Source of the DNA: Erwinia sp. JUb26
GTDB lineage: Bacteria; Pseudomonadota; Gammaproteobacteria; Enterobacterales; Enterobacteriaceae
NCBI RefSeq assembly: GCF_003751505.1
Contig: NZ_RJVB01000004.1
Location: 248,001-312,000 of the forward strand
DNA length: 64,000 nt
Direction of reading: 5' to 3'
Shown: positions 53,400 to 62,772 of the stretch, piece by piece
Layout: each line of letters begins with the position of its first letter
How positions within the stretch are numbered: position 1 is the first letter of the stretch
The notes under the pieces: generated by a model
Databases searched by the model: none
Told to the model about the DNA's origin: nothing
The model's input: only the letters and a program-made list of their open reading frames with translations
Position numbers and translations under genes: made by a program

Positions 53400-54994
53400 C
53401 CGCGATTGTTGATATTCACAACCTCTCGATTCGTTTCGGCCCGCAGGCGGTGGTGGACGGGCTTAACCTGACCATTCAGCCCGGCGAGTCCGTCGCGCTG
53501 GTTGGTGAGTCGGGGTCGGGGAAAACCGTCACCGCCCGCGCGCTGCTGGGGCTTCAGGCCAAAGGCGCGGCGATCGATGCCGATCGTTTCACCATTCAGG
53601 GGCAGCCCGCGCTGGGCAACGGCGAGCGCGACTGGCGGCAGGTGCGCGGCCGCCAGATTGGCTACGTGTTGCAGGATGCGCTGGTGTCGCTGGATCCCCT
53701 GCGTACGGTGGGCCAGCAGCTGGCCGACGCGCTGAGGGCCAGCCAGCAGGTTGCGGTGAAAGATATTGCTGCGCGCAGTCTGCAGCTGCTGCATGAGGCC
53801 GGAATGGCCGATGCGGAGCAGCGGCTGGCGGTGTATCCGCATCAGCTTTCCGGCGGGCTGCGCCAGCGGGTGCTGATCGCCTGTGCGCTGGCCGGGCAGC
53901 CCGCGCTACTGATTGCCGATGAACCGACCACCGCGCTGGATATGACGGTACAAAAACAGATCCTGACGCTGCTCCGGCGGCGGCGGGAAAACGGCCAGGC
54001 ATTACTGCTGATCAGCCACGATCTGGCGGTGGTGGCCGAGCTGGCCGATCGCGTGCTGGTGATGCGTGACGGCAAGGTGGTGGAAAGCGGGGAAACCCGC
54101 CAGGTCCTCACTGCCCCGCAGCATCCGTGGACCCGCCGCCTGCTGCGCGCTATTCCAACGCCGCAGACGCGCGGCTTCCGGCTGGCCAGCGAACGGCTAC
54201 AGGCGCTGCCTCCCCGCCCGATAGTAGGCGGCGAGCCACTAGTCAGCGTCAACAACGTACATAAATATTACGGCGATCGCCACGTGGTGAATAACGTTTC
54301 TTTCCAGCTGCACGCCGGTGAAACGCTGGGCGTGGTGGGCGAATCCGGCTCGGGAAAAAGCTCGCTGGCCCGGCTGCTGCTGGGACTGAGTGAACCGCAG
54401 CGCGGCAGCATTGAGATTGCCGGTGAGCGCTGGAGCCAGCAGCCGGAAGCCCTGCGCCGCAGCCGTCGCGCCGGACTTCAACTGATTGCCCAGGATCCGC
54501 TCAGCTCCTTCGACCCGCGCTACAACGTGGAACGACTGATTGGCGAGAGTCTGGATACCGCCGGGATCTTCGGTTCGGCGCGCCGTCAACGGGTGCTGCA
54601 GCTGCTGGATGAGGTCAGCCTCAGCCGTGAATTACTGCATCGCTACCCGCGTGAACTGTCCGGCGGGCAGCGCCAGCGCGTGGCGATTGCCCGGGCCTTT
54701 GCGCCGAACCCCGCGCTGCTGGTTGCCGATGAGCCGGTCAGCGCGCTGGATGTTTCGGTGCAAGCGCAGATCCTCGATCTGCTGGCCGATATGCAGACGG
54801 AACACCGCACCGCCCTGCTGTTTATCTCCCACGATCTGGGGGTGATTCACCATCTGGCCGACCGGGTGCTGGTGATGAGAGAGGGGCGGATTGTCGAAAG
54901 CGGGGATGTGGAGCAGGTGTTTAACCATCCCGCTCACCCCTGGACGCAAAAATTACTTGATGCGCTGCCGGCGATGCCCGGCCGCGCGGCCTGA
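53396..54994 (+). CDS. Fused double ATP-binding protein of an oligopeptide-type ABC importer
   Basis: One polypeptide of 532 residues carrying both ATPase domains usually encoded separately as DppD and DppF. The first domain (about 1-260) has Walker [15 protein letters not shown] at 37-50, signature [17 protein letters not shown] and [12 protein letters not shown]. The second (about 275-532) has Walker [15 protein letters not shown] near 314, signature [15 protein letters not shown] and [12 protein letters not shown]. Both switch histidines are in LISHDL and FISHDL. It completes the transporter; the fusion is common in such scavenging operons. Confidence 0.9.
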   Translation: MTAIVDIHNLSIRFGPQAVVDGLNLTIQPGESVALVGESGSGKTVTARALLGLQAKGAAIDADRFTIQGQPALGNGERDWRQVRGRQIGYVLQDALVSLDPLRTVGQQLADALRASQQVAVKDIAARSLQLLHEAGMADAEQRLAVYPHQLSGGLRQRVLIACALAGQPALLIADEPTTALDMTVQKQILTLLRRRRENGQALLLISHDLAVVAELADRVLVMRDGKVVESGETRQVLTAPQHPWTRRLLRAIPTPQTRGFRLASERLQALPPRPIVGGEPLVSVNNVHKYYGDRHVVNNVSFQLHAGETLGVVGESGSGKSSLARLLLGLSEPQRGSIEIAGERWSQQPEALRRSRRAGLQLIAQDPLSSFDPRYNVERLIGESLDTAGIFGSARRQRVLQLLDEVSLSRELLHRYPRELSGGQRQRVAIARAFAPNPALLVADEPVSALDVSVQAQILDLLADMQTEHRTALLFISHDLGVIHHLADRVLVMREGRIVESGDVEQVFNHPAHPWTQKLLDALPAMPGRAA

Positions 54995-55011
54995 AATAAA
55001 GGAGCACTATC

Positions 55012-56352
55012 ATGAGTCAGACCCAATCCCAGCTGCGTCTGGGGGCGATTATTCAGGGACCATCCGGCAATATGTCCGCGTGGCGTCATCCCGACGCGCA
55101 GAGCGATGCCAGTATTAATGTTGAATTTGTGCAGAAGCTGGCAAAACAGGCGGAGCAGGCAAAGTTTGATTTCCTGTTTGTTGCCGACGGGCTGTATATC
55201 AACGCCCAGTCAATTCCGCACTTTCTTAACCGCTTCGAGCCGATCACCCTGCTCTCCGCGCTGTCGCTGGTTACCCAGAAAATCGGCCTGGTCGCCACGC
55301 TGTCCACCTCCTACAGCGAGCCCTTTACCGTGGCGCGGCAGTTCGCCAGCCTCGATCAGTTGAGCGGTGGTCGGGTGGGCTGGAACGTGGTGACCTCACC
55401 GCTGGAAGGATCGGCAAAGAACTTCTCCCGCGACCGTCATCCTGAACACGACGAGCGCTACCGCATTGCCAGCGAGTATCTGCAGGTGGCGAAGGGGCTG
55501 TGGGATTCGTGGGAGGCGGATGCCTTTGTACGCAACAAGCAGACGGGCGAATTCTTCGATACCAGCAAGCTGCACACGCTGAACCACAAGGGCCACTACT
55601 TCTCCGTGCAGGGGCCGCTGAACGTCGGCCGCTCGCCGCAGGGCCGCCCGGTGATTTTCCAGGCCGGGGCGTCGGAAGCCGGTAAGGCGTTTGCCGCCGA
55701 AACGGCCGACGGCATCTACACCCGCCAGGAAACGCCGGAGCTGGCGCGGGCGTTCCGTGAAGACGTGCGCCGCCAGCTGGTTGCCCGCGGCCGCAGCGCT
55801 GATGATATTCGCGTGTTCCAGGGTATTAGCGTGATTATCGGCGAGGATGAGGCGCAGGCCGAGGAGCGCTACCAGCAAACCGCCCAGCTGGTGACGGTGG
55901 AAAAAGCGCTGGAGTACCTGGGCCGCTACTTTGAGCACTACGATTTCAGCCAGCACCCGCTGGATGAACCGTTCCCGGATATTGGCGATCTCGGCCAGAA
56001 CAGCTTCCGCAGCACCACCGACACCATCAAGCGTGATGCCCTTGAGCGCGGTTTAACACTGCGCCAGACGGCGCTGGAGGCGGCTACGCCAAGACCGGGC
56101 TTCTTCGGCACCGCGGAACAGGTTGCCGACGGGCTGGAGCACTGGTTCCGTTCCGGTGCGGCGGACGGCTTTATCGTGCGCGGCGGCACGCCGACAGCCT
56201 TTGATGATTTTGTTGAGCAGGTGATCCCGATCCTGCAGCAGCGCGGACTGTATCGCACCGAGTACGAGGGCAACACGCTGCGTGAAAACCTCGGGCTGAG
56301 CGAGCCGGAAAATCAGTTTGCTGTGCAGGAACAGCAGGCGCTCAGCGCCTGA
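55012..56352 (+). CDS. NtaA/SnaA/DszA-family FMN-dependent monooxygenase
   Basis: Bacterial-luciferase-type flavin monooxygenase, 446 residues, the usual length for the NtaA/SnaA/DszA/EmoA group. Conserved segments include [10 protein letters not shown], the [25 protein letters not shown] core that defines the subfamily, and [27 protein letters not shown] near the C-terminus. It uses FMNH2 delivered by a separate reductase that is not adjacent. Relatives oxidise sulfones, aminopolycarboxylates or antibiotic intermediates. The preceding importer suggests it degrades a peptide-like or sulfur- or nitrogen-containing compound. GGAG precedes the start. A hairpin follows the gene. Confidence 0.88.
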   Translation: MSQTQSQLRLGAIIQGPSGNMSAWRHPDAQSDASINVEFVQKLAKQAEQAKFDFLFVADGLYINAQSIPHFLNRFEPITLLSALSLVTQKIGLVATLSTSYSEPFTVARQFASLDQLSGGRVGWNVVTSPLEGSAKNFSRDRHPEHDERYRIASEYLQVAKGLWDSWEADAFVRNKQTGEFFDTSKLHTLNHKGHYFSVQGPLNVGRSPQGRPVIFQAGASEAGKAFAAETADGIYTRQETPELARAFREDVRRQLVARGRSADDIRVFQGISVIIGEDEAQAEERYQQTAQLVTVEKALEYLGRYFEHYDFSQHPLDEPFPDIGDLGQNSFRSTTDTIKRDALERGLTLRQTALEAATPRPGFFGTAEQVADGLEHWFRSGAADGFIVRGGTPTAFDDFVEQVIPILQQRGLYRTEYEGNTLRENLGLSEPENQFAVQEQQALSA

Positions 56353-56371
56353 TCTGACACCTTCTTCCCCG

Positions 56372-56399
56372 TTGCCCGGCAGATCGCTTCGCCGGGCAA
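56372..56399 (+). terminator. Hairpin after the flavin-monooxygenase gene
   Basis: Perfect 9-bp stem TTGCCCGGC/GCCGGGCAA with a 10-base loop, 20 bp after the stop. No T tract follows, so efficiency is uncertain. Confidence 0.5.
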
Positions 56400-56585
56400 G
56401 ACAGGCAAGCATTAACACCGGAATACAGTAATCGTCTGTATCAAGGCTGCTGCCGACGTTATCCCACCGCGTCGAATATCGACCGACGGCTCCTTTAGTT
56501 CCGTTCAATCATCCTCCTCCTTCTGTCATTCGTTCAAAAATCACTCAACCATAGCCTGTTTATTTGGCATCCCCATCCCCCGTGT

Positions 56586-56602
56586 TGCACTGATGTGATG
56601 CA
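56586..56602. promoter_or_regulatory. NtrC-like activator site
   Basis: TGCACTGATGTGATGCA fits the NtrC pattern TGCACY-N5-RGTGCA with one mismatch. It lies 136 bp upstream of the sigma-54-like -24 element, a normal enhancer distance. A repeated half-site TTGCACTG lies at 56616-56623. Confidence 0.6.
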
Positions 56603-56720
56603 ATTGTCATCCGTGTTGCACTGCAGAATTTTCTCCCGGTTTAATAGCGTAAAAATCCCGCCACAAAAACAATCTCTGTAACGCAATGATTTATAGCAAT
56701 AAAAAATAACCCCACAAAGA

Positions 56721-56737
56721 TGGCATGCATCGTGCTT
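56721..56737 (+). promoter_or_regulatory. Sigma-54-like promoter
   Basis: TGGCATGCATCGTGCTT has the invariant GG and GC ten bases apart, with two mismatches to TGGCAC-N5-TTGCW. It lies about 58 bp before the rpiR start codon. Together with the upstream NtrC-like dyad it suggests nitrogen control, known for E. coli ddp. Confidence 0.55.
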
Positions 56738-56792
56738 TGTTAGTTTTGTGTCAGCAATGAGCTGAATGACAGCGAACTAACACGGAAACCCG

Positions 56793-57659
56793 ATGAGCGC
56801 GAATAACAAACTCTTCACCCTTATTGAAGCCGCCTGGAGCAGCCAGACGCCGAGCGAAAAGCGCATCAGCTCCTGGCTGTTAAGCAACCGGGAACAGATT
56901 CCGTTTGAGACGGCCGACGGCATCGCCCAGGCCACCGGCACCAGCGGCATCACGGTGGGGCGCTATCTGCGCAAAATGGGATTCCGCAATCTGGAGGATG
57001 TGAAAAGCCAGCTGCGTGAAACGCCAAGCCAGGCCTATAAACACTGGGGAGTGATCGACCGTCTGGACTCCTGGGAGCAGCAGCAGGCCCTGCCCGACCG
57101 GGTGAATCAGTCACTGCATATGGAGCTGGAAGCCATTCGCTACGTCTATCAGCTGGCGCAGACCGACACCTTTATGGCGGTCAGCAAACAGATTGCGCAG
57201 GCCGATGCCGTGGTGATCCTGGGTATCCAGTCGACGCGAGGCATCGCCAATACCTTTTTCAGCCACCTCGAGTATTTGCGCCCGCGCGTCAGCTATGCCG
57301 AAGGCAGTTCGGGCAGCTGGCTTGAATCACTCAACTCCGAATATGAAAAGCCATACGTGGTGCTGACCGATACCCGCGCCTACTCCACCGTGGCGCGGCA
57401 GTTCTGCCGGGTGGCCGCCGAACGCGGCGTGGCCATGGCGCTGGTCACCGACATGTGGTGCCCGTGGGCGCGGGATTATCAGGCCGATGTGCTGCAGGTG
57501 AAAACCGATACCGGCAGCTTCTGGGACTCGCTCGCTCCGGTGAGCTGCCTTTATAACCTTCTCCTTTCTGCCGTAGTGGAACAGCTTGGGCCAACACTGT
57601 CGGCTCGTCTGGCCCAGAACCGCCTGCTACAGCAGGAATTTGGTCAGTTTGAACGTTAA
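56793..57659 (+). CDS. RpiR-family regulator with SIS domain
   Basis: Transcriptional regulator of 288 residues. The N-terminal RpiR helix-turn-helix (about 1-80) reads TADGIAQATGTSGITVGRYLRKMGFRN and the SIS sugar-phosphate-binding domain is at about 125-270 (AVVILGIQSTRGIANTFFSHLEYLRP). Related MurR regulators sense amino-sugar phosphates from cell walls. It is directly upstream of and in the same direction as ddpX (16 bp gap), so it likely controls the D-Ala-D-Ala utilisation genes and may be co-transcribed with them. E. coli has no such regulator at this position to my knowledge. Confidence 0.87.
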   Translation: MSANNKLFTLIEAAWSSQTPSEKRISSWLLSNREQIPFETADGIAQATGTSGITVGRYLRKMGFRNLEDVKSQLRETPSQAYKHWGVIDRLDSWEQQQALPDRVNQSLHMELEAIRYVYQLAQTDTFMAVSKQIAQADAVVILGIQSTRGIANTFFSHLEYLRPRVSYAEGSSGSWLESLNSEYEKPYVVLTDTRAYSTVARQFCRVAAERGVAMALVTDMWCPWARDYQADVLQVKTDTGSFWDSLAPVSCLYNLLLSAVVEQLGPTLSARLAQNRLLQQEFGQFER

Positions 57660-57675
57660 AAGCAGGGATAAAAGC

Positions 57676-58260
57676 ATGATTCTGGAAACGCAACTTATCG
57701 ATATTGCTGATCAGTTTCCTCAGTTGAAGTTCGATATGAAATATGCCACGGCCGACAACATCACCGGCCAGCAGATTTACAGCACCGCGCTGTGCCTGCT
57801 GCACGTTGATGCGGTTAAGGCGCTGGAAAAGAGTATTGAAATCGCCCGCCTGGCGGGTTTCACCCTGCTGGTGCTGGACGCCTATCGCCCGCAGAAAGCC
57901 CAGGAGCTGCTGTGGCGCGCCTGTCCCAACCAGGATTACGTGGTGCCGCTGAGCCAGGGTTCCAACCACAGCCGGGGGACGGCGATTGACGTCACCCTGC
58001 TGGATGCCGATGGCCACGCGCTGGATATGGGTACCGGGTTTGATGAAATGGATGAATTATCCCACCCCTACCATCCCGCACTGGCGCAGGCTGCCCAACG
58101 CAACCGACTGCTGCTTAACGCGGTGATGTTCGGCGGGGGCTTTACCGGTATTGCGACCGAATGGTGGCACTTTGAATTGCCGCAGGCGTCGGTTTATCCG
58201 CTTATTGATGATGTTTTCTCCTGTATTTCACCCGCACCGATTGACGGAGTCTTACCATGA
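57676..58260 (+). CDS. ddpX: D-alanyl-D-alanine dipeptidase
   Basis: Zinc dipeptidase of the VanX/DdpX family, 194 residues (E. coli has 193). The active-site set is complete: SNHSRGTAID gives the zinc ligands H98 and D105, EWWHFEL gives the base E162 and ligand H165, and DAYRPQKAQ has R71. Spacing equals VanX (H116, D123, E181, H184). It cleaves D-Ala-D-Ala so that the amino acid can be used as carbon or nitrogen source. I start it at ATG 57676; the frame is open 30 codons earlier, inside rpiR. It overlaps ddpA by four bases. No vancomycin-resistance genes are adjacent. Confidence 0.95.
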   Translation: MILETQLIDIADQFPQLKFDMKYATADNITGQQIYSTALCLLHVDAVKALEKSIEIARLAGFTLLVLDAYRPQKAQELLWRACPNQDYVVPLSQGSNHSRGTAIDVTLLDADGHALDMGTGFDEMDELSHPYHPALAQAAQRNRLLLNAVMFGGGFTGIATEWWHFELPQASVYPLIDDVFSCISPAPIDGVLP

Positions 58261-59816
58261 ACAAGACATACACTGCATCAGGCTATTTTCGTCCACTTTT
58301 ACTCGCCGCTCTGGTTGCCGTTTCCGCGCAGGCGTTGTCAGCCGTGCCGAAGGACATGCTGGTGATCGGCAAAGCGGCCGACCCGCAAACGCTGGATCCG
58401 GCGGTGACCATTGATAATAACGACTGGACCGTGACCTACCCGGCCTATCAGCGCCTGGTGAAGTACAAAACCGAAAACGGCAAAGGCTCGACCGACGTGG
58501 AGGGCGACCTGGCCGCCAGCTGGAAAAGCTCCGATGACGGGAAGGTGTGGACCTTTACGCTGAATAAGGGTGCTCAGTTCGCTGACGGCAGCGAAGTCAC
58601 CGCCGAGGCGGTGAAGCTCTCCTTTGAACGACTGATGCGTATTAAACAGGGGCCGTCCGAAGCGTTCCCGGCGGACTTGAAAGTGGAAGCGGTCGATGCG
58701 CAAACCGTACGCTTTACCCTCAACGATCAGTTTGCTCCGTTCCTGTATACGCTGGCTAATGACGGCGCATCAATTATCAACCCGGCGGTGCTCAAAGCGA
58801 ATGCGGGCGATGATGCCCGGGCTTATCTGGCCGAGCACACCGCCGGTTCCGGTGCCTACATGCTGCAGCGCTGGCAGAAAGGGCAGCAGCTGGTCATGGT
58901 GCCGAACCCGCATTTTGCCGGCGATAAACCCGCCTTTAAGCGCGTTTCGGTGAAAATCATCAGCGAAAGCGCCGCGCGTCGCCTGCAATTGGAGAAAGGC
59001 GATGTGGATATTGCCGACTCGCTGCCGGTAGATCAGTTCGCCGCGCTGAAAAAACAGGGCGAGGTGGCAGTTTATGATTATCCGGCGCTGCGGGTCACCT
59101 ATCTGTATCTGAACAATGCCAAAGCGCCGTTAAGTCAGCCGGATCTGCGCCGTGCGGTATCGTGGGCGACCGACTATAAAGGCATGGTTGACGGCATTCT
59201 CGGCGGTAACGGCAAGCAGATGCGCGGGCCGGTACCGGAAGGGATGTGGAGCTATGACGCCTCCGCCATGCAGTATTCGCTGGACTTAAGCAAAGCGAAA
59301 GAGGCGTTTGGCAAGGTGGCGGATAAACCGAAAACGCTGTCGTTCCTCTATTCCGATAACGATCCGAACTGGGAGCCGATTGCCCTGTCAATGCAGGCTA
59401 ATCTGCAATCGCTGGGTATTAACGTCAAGCTGGAAAAACTGGCTAACGCCACCATGCGCGAGCGCATTGGTAAGGGCGATTATGACATTGCCATCGGTAA
59501 CTGGAGCCCGGATTTCGCCGACCCGTATATGTTTATGAACTACTGGTTTGAATCGAACAAAAAAGGGCTGCCCGGCAACCGTTCTTATTACGCCAATCCG
59601 CAGGTTGATACGCTGCTGAAGCAGGCGGTGTCGACCTCTGATCAGGCGCAGCGCACCCAGTTCTATCAGGCCGCGCAGAAAGTGGTGATTGATGAAGCCG
59701 CCTACGTTTATTTATTCCAGAAGAATTACCAGGTGGCGATGAATAAAAACGTTAAGGGCTACGTGTTTAATCCAATGCTGGAACAGATCTTCAATATTTC
59801 CGAGATGAGTAAGTAA
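58257..59816 (+). CDS. ddpA: D-Ala-D-Ala ABC transporter substrate-binding protein
   Basis: Periplasmic family-5 binding protein, 519 residues (E. coli DdpA has 516). The signal peptide ends ...SAQALSA near residue 28. Family landmarks include IGKAADPQTLDPAVTIDNND, TFTLNKGAQFADGSEVTAEAVK and HTAGSGAYMLQRWQKGQQLV. It starts within the ddpX stop (ATGA), so translation is coupled. Its position as second gene matches the E. coli ddpXABCDF order. It captures D-Ala-D-Ala or related peptides in the periplasm. Confidence 0.92.
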   Translation: MNKTYTASGYFRPLLLAALVAVSAQALSAVPKDMLVIGKAADPQTLDPAVTIDNNDWTVTYPAYQRLVKYKTENGKGSTDVEGDLAASWKSSDDGKVWTFTLNKGAQFADGSEVTAEAVKLSFERLMRIKQGPSEAFPADLKVEAVDAQTVRFTLNDQFAPFLYTLANDGASIINPAVLKANAGDDARAYLAEHTAGSGAYMLQRWQKGQQLVMVPNPHFAGDKPAFKRVSVKIISESAARRLQLEKGDVDIADSLPVDQFAALKKQGEVAVYDYPALRVTYLYLNNAKAPLSQPDLRRAVSWATDYKGMVDGILGGNGKQMRGPVPEGMWSYDASAMQYSLDLSKAKEAFGKVADKPKTLSFLYSDNDPNWEPIALSMQANLQSLGINVKLEKLANATMRERIGKGDYDIAIGNWSPDFADPYMFMNYWFESNKKGLPGNRSYYANPQVDTLLKQAVSTSDQAQRTQFYQAAQKVVIDEAAYVYLFQKNYQVAMNKNVKGYVFNPMLEQIFNISEMSK

Positions 59817-59872
59817 GTCGTTCCTTCATCCTTATTCCGCAGGATCGGTTTCGATCCTGCTAAGGAAGCCAT

Positions 59873-60889
59873 ATGAGTTTCTGGAGTTTAATCCGGCAGC
59901 GAAGCTGGGGACTGCTATTGGTTGTCGCCGGCGTTTGCGTGATTACGTTTATTATTTCGCATCTCATCCCCGGCGACCCGGCGCGACTACTGGCCGGCGA
60001 TCGCGCCAGCGATGAAATCGTGCAGCATATGCGCGAACAGTTGGGGCTGAACCTGCCGCTGTGGCAGCAGTTTATCCGCTATGTCGAACAGCTTCTGCAT
60101 GGCGATTTAGGCATGTCGATCCGCACCGGGCGGCCGGTGCTGGAAGATTTGAAAACCTTTTTCCCGGCCACCCTTGAGCTGGCGTTCTGCGCGCTGCTGA
60201 TTGCTCTGGTGGTCGGCGTTCCGCTGGGCGTGCTCTCTGCGGTGTATAAAAACCGCTGGCTGGATCACCTGGTGCGCCTGCTGGCGCTGACCGGGATATC
60301 GACCCCGGCATTTTGGCTGGGGCTGGGCGTTATCGTGCTGTTTTACGGCAAGCTGAACCTGCTGCCCGGCGGCGGCCGACTGGACGACTGGCTGGATCCT
60401 CCCGCTCACGTCACGGGTTTCTATCTGATTGACTCTCTGCTCGCCGGAGATGGGGAAGCGTTTATGAATGCGCTGACCCATCTGATCCTGCCCGCTACCA
60501 CTCTGGCCTTTGTGCATCTTGGCATCGTCGCCCGCCAGATCCGCTCGGCGATGCTGGAACAGCTCAGCGAGGATTACGTGCGTACGGCATTAGCGAGCGG
60601 GTTGAGCAAATTTACTATCGTGGTGCGCTATGCGTTGCCCAACGCGCTGATCCCGTCGGTGACGGTGCTGGGGCTGGCACTCGGCGATCTGCTGTACGGT
60701 GCCGTGCTGACCGAGACGGTGTTTGCCTGGCCGGGAATGGGTGCCTACGTGGTTTCCTCTATACAGGCGCTGGATTTCCCGGCGGTGATGGGCTTTGCCA
60801 TTGTGGTGTCTTTTGCCTACGTGCTGGTCAACCTGCTTGTCGACCTTCTTTATCTGTGGATTGACCCGAGAATGGGTCGTGGAGCGTAA
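59873..60889 (+). CDS. ddpB: D-Ala-D-Ala ABC transporter permease
   Basis: Inner-membrane permease of the Ddp importer, 338 residues (E. coli 340). It has the DppB pattern: ISHLIPGDPARLLAGDRASDEIV, then LGLNLPLWQQFIRYVEQLLHGDLG, a GLSKFTIVVRYALPNALI EAA loop and the ending LVDLLYLWIDPRMG. AAGGAAG precedes the ATG. 56 bp separate it from ddpA, while the later genes touch or overlap. Confidence 0.94.
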   Translation: MSFWSLIRQRSWGLLLVVAGVCVITFIISHLIPGDPARLLAGDRASDEIVQHMREQLGLNLPLWQQFIRYVEQLLHGDLGMSIRTGRPVLEDLKTFFPATLELAFCALLIALVVGVPLGVLSAVYKNRWLDHLVRLLALTGISTPAFWLGLGVIVLFYGKLNLLPGGGRLDDWLDPPAHVTGFYLIDSLLAGDGEAFMNALTHLILPATTLAFVHLGIVARQIRSAMLEQLSEDYVRTALASGLSKFTIVVRYALPNALIPSVTVLGLALGDLLYGAVLTETVFAWPGMGAYVVSSIQALDFPAVMGFAIVVSFAYVLVNLLVDLLYLWIDPRMGRGA

Positions 60890-60892
60890 CCG

Positions 60893-61786
60893 ATGATGCT
60901 AACTCAACAACAGCCTGCGGTTGCCCGGGCTAAGCCCCGCGCTGCGGCATGGAAACGCCGCCTGTGGATGATCCGCCAGAGTCCGTTAACGGTGGTGGGT
61001 GGTGCGATTATTATTTTTATGCTGCTGATGATGATTTTTGCCCCGTGGCTGGTGCCGCAGGATCCCAACGCCATTAACCTGGCCGAACGCCTGCAGCCGC
61101 CGGGAGCCGGGCACTGGTTCGGCACCGACGAGGTGGGCCGCGATCTGTTCAGCCGGGTGCTGATTGGCAGCCAGCAGTCCGTTGCCGCCGGTCTGGCCGT
61201 GGTGCTGGTAGCGGGCATCAGCGGGTCGCTGCTCGGCTGCCTGTCCGGCGTACTCGGCGGCCACAGCGATGCCTTCATCATGCGCCTGATGGATATCATG
61301 CTGTCGATTCCGTCGCTGGTGCTAACCATGGCGCTGGCCGCCGCGCTAGGCCCGAGCCTGTTCAACGCCATGCTGGCGATCGCCATCGTGCGCATCCCGT
61401 TTTATGTGCGGCTGGCGCGCGGCCAGACGCTGATTGTTAAGCAGCATACCTTCGTTGAGGCCTCACGCACCTTCGGCGCTTCACGCTGGCACCTGATCAG
61501 CTGGCATATTCTGCGCAATGCACTGCCGCCACTCGTTGTGCAAGCCTCGCTGGACGTGGGCAGTGCGATTCTTATGGCGGCCACGCTTGGCTTTATCGGC
61601 CTGGGTGCACAGCAGCCGACCGCAGAATGGGGCGCGATGGTGGCGATTGGCCGCAACTACGTGCTTGACCAGTGGTGGTACTGCACCTTCCCGGGGGCGG
61701 CCATTTTGATTACCGCTGTCGGATTTAACCTGTTTGGCGACGGTATCCAGGACTTACTCGACCCGAAAGCCGGAGGGCGCAACTGA
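60893..61786 (+). CDS. ddpC: D-Ala-D-Ala ABC transporter permease
   Basis: Second permease, 297 residues (E. coli 298). The DppC landmark GTDEVGRDLFSRVLIG follows the first membrane segment, and the EAA loop is ASRTFGASRWHLISWHILRNA. The end has GLGAQQPTAEWGAMVAIGRNY, as expected. It starts 3 bp after ddpB and its stop shares one base with the ddpD start (TGATG). Confidence 0.94.
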   Translation: MMLTQQQPAVARAKPRAAAWKRRLWMIRQSPLTVVGGAIIIFMLLMMIFAPWLVPQDPNAINLAERLQPPGAGHWFGTDEVGRDLFSRVLIGSQQSVAAGLAVVLVAGISGSLLGCLSGVLGGHSDAFIMRLMDIMLSIPSLVLTMALAAALGPSLFNAMLAIAIVRIPFYVRLARGQTLIVKQHTFVEASRTFGASRWHLISWHILRNALPPLVVQASLDVGSAILMAATLGFIGLGAQQPTAEWGAMVAIGRNYVLDQWWYCTFPGAAILITAVGFNLFGDGIQDLLDPKAGGRN

Positions 61787-62772
61787 TGCAGGACAGAATA
61801 CTGACCATTGAAAACCTTCGCCTCAGCTTCCCGGTTTATCAGGGGGAAGTGAGCGTACTGAATAATGTATCGATGCATATCAACCGCGGAGAAATTGTCG
61901 GCGTGGTCGGTGAGTCCGGCTCCGGCAAATCCGTTACCGCCATGCTGTCCATGCAGCTGATCCCCCGACATTCCTATCGGGTCAACGGCGGCAGGCTGGA
62001 AGTGACAGGGAAGGACGTGCTTAGCGCCAGCGAAGCGGAGATGCGCCAGATGCGGGGTAATAAAGTTGCGATGATTTTCCAGGAGCCGATGACCGCGCTG
62101 AATCCAACCCGCCGCATAGGCAAACAGATGGTGGACGTACTGCGCCAGCACCGGCCGCTCTCAGTCAGTCAGGCCCGCGAGCGTGCCGAAGCGCTGCTGA
62201 AAGATATGCAGATTGCTGACCCGCACAACGTGATGCAGCGCTACCCGTTCGAACTGTCCGGCGGGATGCGCCAGCGGGTGATGATCGCGCTGGCCTTCTC
62301 CTGCGAGCCCGATCTGCTGATTGCCGATGAGCCGACCACGGCGCTGGATGTGACGGTGCAGCGCCAGGTGCTGAGGCTGTTAAAAGAAAAGGCCGCCGCC
62401 ACCGGCACCGCCGTGCTGTTTATCAGCCACGATATGGCCGTGGTGTCTCAGGTCTGCGATCGGGTCTACGTGATGTATGCCGGTTCGGTTATCGAAAGTG
62501 GCAGCACCGCCAGCGTGCTGACCCAGCCGTCGCACCCCTACTCTGCCGGACTGCTGGAATGCTCACCGGACAGCGCTGAACCGCGTGCAGAACTGGCCTC
62601 AATTCCCGGCACCGTACCGAATCTGGCCCGTCTGCCGACGGGCTGTGCCTTCCGAGAGCGCTGCTTTGCGGCAGGCGATGCCTGCGGTAAACCGCCGCTG
62701 CTGCGTACAGCGGGGAGCCTTGACCGACAGGTGGCCTGCTGGTATCCGCAAAAGGAGGTGGTAAATGTCTGA
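61786..62772 (+). CDS. ddpD: D-Ala-D-Ala ABC transporter ATP-binding protein
   Basis: Cytoplasmic ATPase, 328 residues, equal to E. coli DdpD. Walker A is [15 protein letters not shown], the signature LSGGMRQRVMIALAF and Walker [13 protein letters not shown]. The C-terminal oligopeptide-transporter ATPase extension with its cysteine cluster (FRERCFAAGDAC ... VACWYP) is present; related ATPases bind an iron–sulfur cluster there. It overlaps ddpF by eight bases. Confidence 0.95.
   Translation: MQDRILTIENLRLSFPVYQGEVSVLNNVSMHINRGEIVGVVGESGSGKSVTAMLSMQLIPRHSYRVNGGRLEVTGKDVLSASEAEMRQMRGNKVAMIFQEPMTALNPTRRIGKQMVDVLRQHRPLSVSQARERAEALLKDMQIADPHNVMQRYPFELSGGMRQRVMIALAFSCEPDLLIADEPTTALDVTVQRQVLRLLKEKAAATGTAVLFISHDMAVVSQVCDRVYVMYAGSVIESGSTASVLTQPSHPYSAGLLECSPDSAEPRAELASIPGTVPNLARLPTGCAFRERCFAAGDACGKPPLLRTAGSLDRQVACWYPQKEVVNV

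Larger units (their letters stand above)
56353..56792. other. 440-bp regulatory region upstream of rpiR–ddp
   Basis: No gene is seen. It contains the hairpin ending the monooxygenase operon (56372-56399), two 13-bp direct repeats CCGTGTTGCACTG (56580-56592 and 56611-56623), an NtrC-like dyad and a sigma-54-like promoter. The layout is a promoter region for the rpiR–ddp genes. Confidence 0.6.

Noticed and set aside
57676-58260. Vancomycin-resistance (vanX) gene
   Set aside because: Same enzyme family, but the neighbours are the ddp importer genes and there are no vanH/vanA ligase genes, so it is the nutritional ddpX.
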